Assembly (NCBI GenBank): GCA_024644505.1
Contig: JAHEHQ010000102.1
Span: forward strand, 1-8,478
From: Gammaproteobacteria bacterium
GTDB lineage: Bacteria; Pseudomonadota; Gammaproteobacteria; Chromatiales; Chromatiaceae
Length of the DNA: 8,478 nt
Direction: 5' to 3'
The notes beneath the pieces are model-generated. The model saw nothing but the letters and a program-made list of their open reading frames with translations. It was not told the origin of the DNA and did not search any database. Below, piece by piece: positions 6,964-8,478 of this stretch (its first letter is position 1; each line of letters opens with the position of its first letter). The position numbers and the translations under genes were made by a program.

Positions 6964-7992
6964 ATGAAGGTTAGCAAGAAAATAGTTCGACTGGGTATTG
7001 ATTTGGGCAAGAATCAGTTTCACGTATTTGGAATTGATGCATCTGGGGAGGTGGTGCAGAAGAAGAAACTCAAGCGCAAGCAGCTGCTTGATTATCTGGT
7101 GAATTCACTGCCTTGCCTGGTGGGGATGGAGGCCTGTGCCGGCAGCCACCATTGGGCACGGGAGATCACCAAACTGGGTCACGAGGTCAGGCTCATCAGT
7201 CCTCAGTTGGTCAAGCCGTATGTCAAAGGCAACAAAAACGATTACAACGATGCAGAGGGGATTTGTGAGGCTGTGAGCCGTCCGACGATGCGTTTCGTGT
7301 CGGTCAAAAGTATCGAGCAGCAGGATGTTCAGGCGCTGCATAGGATGCGCCAATCTGTGGTCAAGAATCGAACCGCCCTGGCCAATCAGATACGAGGGTT
7401 ACTGGGTGAGTATGGCATTGTGATGGCTCAGGGGTTGAGTCGAATTCGTACCCGGATTCCGGAGATCCTGGAGGATGGTGAAAACGGGCTGACAGACCGT
7501 TTTCGGGGCTGGCTTGCCCAGCTGTTGGAGGAGTTCCGGTCGATGGATCAGCGGGTTAAAGCCTACGATAGGGAGATCAAGCAATTATATGATGCTGACG
7601 AGGCCTGTCGGCGGATTGGTGCCATTGGGGGTGTTGGCCCTCAGAGTGCCACGGCGATTGTCTCCACCTTTGGTGATGGCCGGCAGTTCAGTAATGGCCG
7701 ACAGTTTGCTGCCAGTCTGGGTCTGGTTCCGCGTCAACATACGACCGGCGGTAAACCGCTGTTGTTGGGAATCAGCAAACGGGGTGATAAGTATATCCGT
7801 ATGTTGCTCATCCACGGGGCCCGCTCGGTGATCAACAGGGTGGATGGGAAATGCGACAAGCGTAGCCGCTGGCTTCAGTCACTGGTAGCTCGGCGGGGAA
7901 AGAACAAAGCGGCTGTTGCCTTGGCCAACAAACATGCCAGAGTCATTTGGGCACTGTTGTCACGTGGGGACAGCTATCGTGCGGCAGTATGA
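6964..7992 (+). CDS. IS1111-type DEDD recombinase (transposase)
   Basis: A 342-aa serine-assisted DEDD recombinase, the RNA-guided transposase class of the IS110 family. The N-terminal RuvC-like domain has the four acidic residues: D13 in GIDLGK, E56 in GMEACAG, and D93 and D96 in KNDYNDAE. IS1111-type signatures follow closely (CEAVSRPTMRFV about 101-112, QALHRMRQ about 123-130, ALANQIRGLLGEYGIV 138-153). A helical linker leads to the C-terminal Tnp domain with GGVGPQSATAIVSTFGD (222-238), FAASLGLVPRQH (248-259), GGKPLLLGISKRGDKYIR (262-279) and LIHGARSV (282-289). At 260-261 the protein has Thr-Thr where I expect a Ser followed by Ser or Thr in most relatives. GGGAGGG sits 6 nt before the ATG. 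The frame is intact, so the element may still move. Confidence 0.95.
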   Translation: MKVSKKIVRLGIDLGKNQFHVFGIDASGEVVQKKKLKRKQLLDYLVNSLPCLVGMEACAGSHHWAREITKLGHEVRLISPQLVKPYVKGNKNDYNDAEGICEAVSRPTMRFVSVKSIEQQDVQALHRMRQSVVKNRTALANQIRGLLGEYGIVMAQGLSRIRTRIPEILEDGENGLTDRFRGWLAQLLEEFRSMDQRVKAYDREIKQLYDADEACRRIGAIGGVGPQSATAIVSTFGDGRQFSNGRQFAASLGLVPRQHTTGGKPLLLGISKRGDKYIRMLLIHGARSVINRVDGKCDKRSRWLQSLVARRGKNKAAVALANKHARVIWALLSRGDSYRAAV

Positions 7993-8201
7993 ATTTGGGA
8001 TAGGGTCAGGACGGCTTTCCCACCCTTTGCCCACCGACTCCGTACCAGATATAGGGGTACGTAGCCCGTGGACAAAGCCTGGAAAAGCCTCAATGCAGGT
8101 CGTTGCAGAATCGGCTTGCTGAGCAATGTGAATTAAAACTTATTACCCATCAACAGGTTGCGAGGACACAGTAGCAAGAGATGACAAGATAGGTCAGACC
8201 G

Positions 8202-8267
8202 GCGTCTTGAAAATCTGGTCAACGCAGTGGCTCTCTAGAAGCCGATAGCCTGATGAGATCAAGACGC
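8202..8267 (+). other. Predicted target-binding hairpin of the guide RNA
   Basis: GCGTCTTGA (8202-8210) and TCAAGACGC (8259-8267) form a perfect 9-bp base stem. A 4-bp apical stem, GGCT/AGCC (8229-8232 with 8240-8243), closes the top, leaving two single-stranded arms. The 5' arm includes TCAACGCA (8219-8226), complementary at 7 of 8 to the DNA right of the insertion (8385-8392). The 3' arm includes TAGCCTGATG (8246-8255), identical at 9 of 10 to the DNA left of it (6866-6875); the one difference, G for A, would still pair as a G-T wobble on the opposite strand. Both pairings include the TG core. This is the geometry expected of a target-binding loop. Confidence 0.6.
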
Positions 8268-8285
8268 GCGCAATTCATCGTGGCC

Positions 8286-8334
8286 AGAGGTTAGAAATCC
8301 TCACAAACAGGCCGGATATATGGCAGCAACCTTT
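8286..8334 (+). other. Predicted donor-binding hairpin of the guide RNA
   Basis: AGAGGTT (8286-8292) pairs with AACCTTT (8328-8334), one G-T wobble. The 3' arm holds ATATATGG (8316-8323). This octamer equals the sequence formed when the element's right end (8380-8386) is joined to its left end at 6876, the circle junction. I find no convincing counterpart for the left end in the 5' arm (8293-8309), so this assignment is weaker than the target loop. Confidence 0.4.
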
Positions 8335-8368
8335 TTCTTGTCTCAATCGATACGGTGCCTTGTAAAAC

Positions 8369-8381
8369 GGGATGGGTCCAT
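8369..8381 (-). repeat. Right subterminal inverted repeat (IRR), 13 bp
   Basis: GGGATGGGTCCAT, exact reverse complement of IRL at 6878-6890. It is followed by ATA and the TG core copy. Confidence 0.92.
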
Positions 8382-8406
8382 ATATGCGTAGAGCGAAGCG
8401 AAACGC

Positions 8407-8478
8407 GGGAAAAGAAAGAAACGCGGGAAAAGAAAGAAACGCGGGAAAAGAAAGAAACGCGGGAAAAGAAAGAAACGC
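8407..8478 (+). repeat. Tandem repeat, four perfect 18-bp units, continuing past the window
   Basis: The unit is gggaaaagaaagaaacgc; copies start at 8407, 8425, 8443 and 8461 with no mismatch. A partial copy, gaaacgc, precedes at 8400-8406. Sixteen of 18 bases are purines on this strand. There are no spacers between units, so it is not a CRISPR. The period is a multiple of three and every frame on both strands is open. Confidence 0.97.

Larger units (their letters stand above)
8150..8340 (+). ncRNA. Candidate bridge/seeker RNA of the IS1111 element
   Basis: IS1111-type elements encode their guide RNA downstream of the recombinase; here 377 nt lie between the stop codon and IRR. Two internal-loop hairpins (8202-8267 and 8286-8334) occupy the latter half, and the second is followed at once by TTTTT (8332-8336), which could end the transcript. 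The 5' end is a guess. A weak -10-like TATTAC at 8141-8146, with TTGCTG at 8116-8121, would start the RNA near 8152 and give about 190 nt, close to the size known for bridge RNA. The 5' part, 7993-8150, has no reading frame I believe; it shows a hairpin CGTACC/GGTACG (8041-8061) and the palindrome TTGCTGAGCAA (8116-8126). Presence of a guide RNA is well supported by family and structure; limits are not. Confidence 0.6.
6876..8386 (+). mobile_element. Complete IS110-family element, IS1111 subgroup (about 1511 bp)
   Basis: The element consists of a left end of about 88 bp, an intact recombinase gene, and a right end of about 394 bp. Perfect 13-bp inverted repeats lie just inside the ends, as in IS1111-type elements; IS110-type relatives lack them. 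I place the ends by the shared TG at 6874-6875 and 8385-8386. This is also the point where the guide matches of the element's own RNA meet. Left of the repeat only GA, and right of it only ATA, separate it from TG. The insertion follows the rubrerythrin stop by about 36 bp and breaks no gene visible here. A one- or two-base shift of the ends (the copies share ATG) cannot be excluded. Confidence 0.8.

Noticed and set aside
7916..8122. 68-codon frame overlapping the recombinase end
   Set aside because: Overlaps the conserved recombinase C terminus in another frame and enters the guide-RNA region; no family resemblance.
8360..8386. Promoter formed at the IS circle junction (TTGTAA with TATATG)
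   Set aside because: The spacer would be only 15 nt, and at 17 nt the -10 is poor. Possible, but not supported well enough to list.
8407..8478. CRISPR array
   Set aside because: Units are contiguous with no spacers.

Overview
The window looks like chromosomal DNA of a gammaproteobacterium. The evidence is the gene order hslV-hslU-DUF971-ubiE-ubiJ-ubiB on the minus strand, proteins that are close at residue level to their Escherichia and Pseudomonas counterparts, and a glycine-zipper lipoprotein of gammaproteobacterial type. I cannot name a genus. The right edge breaks off inside a tandem repeat, which suggests a contig end.

Positions 1-5391 (minus strand) hold a compact housekeeping block. 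It encodes the HslVU (ClpQY) ATP-dependent protease, a small DUF971 protein, and three ubiquinone-pathway proteins: the UbiE C-methyltransferase, the UbiJ lipid-binding accessory factor and the UbiB atypical kinase. UbiB runs off the left edge and lacks about 20 C-terminal residues. Gaps are 14, 72 (between DUF971 and ubiE, counted to the ATG), 50 and 20 nt, and ubiJ/ubiB overlap by 4 nt. A good RpoH (sigma-32) promoter match lies upstream of hslV, and a sigma-70-like promoter may separately serve ubiEJB.

Positions 5392-5607 are a divergent control region. It holds the heat-shock promoter, an 8+8 bp perfect dyad overlapping its -35 element, and an extended -10 promoter facing right. Rightward from there lie a glycine-zipper lipoprotein (5608-6057) and a rubrerythrin with a Sec signal peptide (6128-6838), preceded by a perfect TATAAT.

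Positions 6876-8386 are an apparently complete IS110-family element of the IS1111 subgroup. It has an intact 342-aa DEDD recombinase, perfect 13-bp subterminal inverted repeats, and a 377-nt untranslated stretch between the recombinase stop codon and the right inverted repeat. That stretch can fold into two internal-loop hairpins of the kind found in bridge/seeker RNAs. The two arms of the first hairpin match the DNA immediately left (9/10) and right (7/8) of this very insertion, with opposite strand polarity, and both matches include the same TG dinucleotide. This lets the element ends be placed and the empty target site be reconstructed. The second hairpin carries an 8-nt match to the element's own joined ends. 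These guide assignments are my reading by eye and are the most interesting content of the window.

Right of the element are four perfect copies of an 18-bp purine-rich tandem repeat, reaching the window edge.
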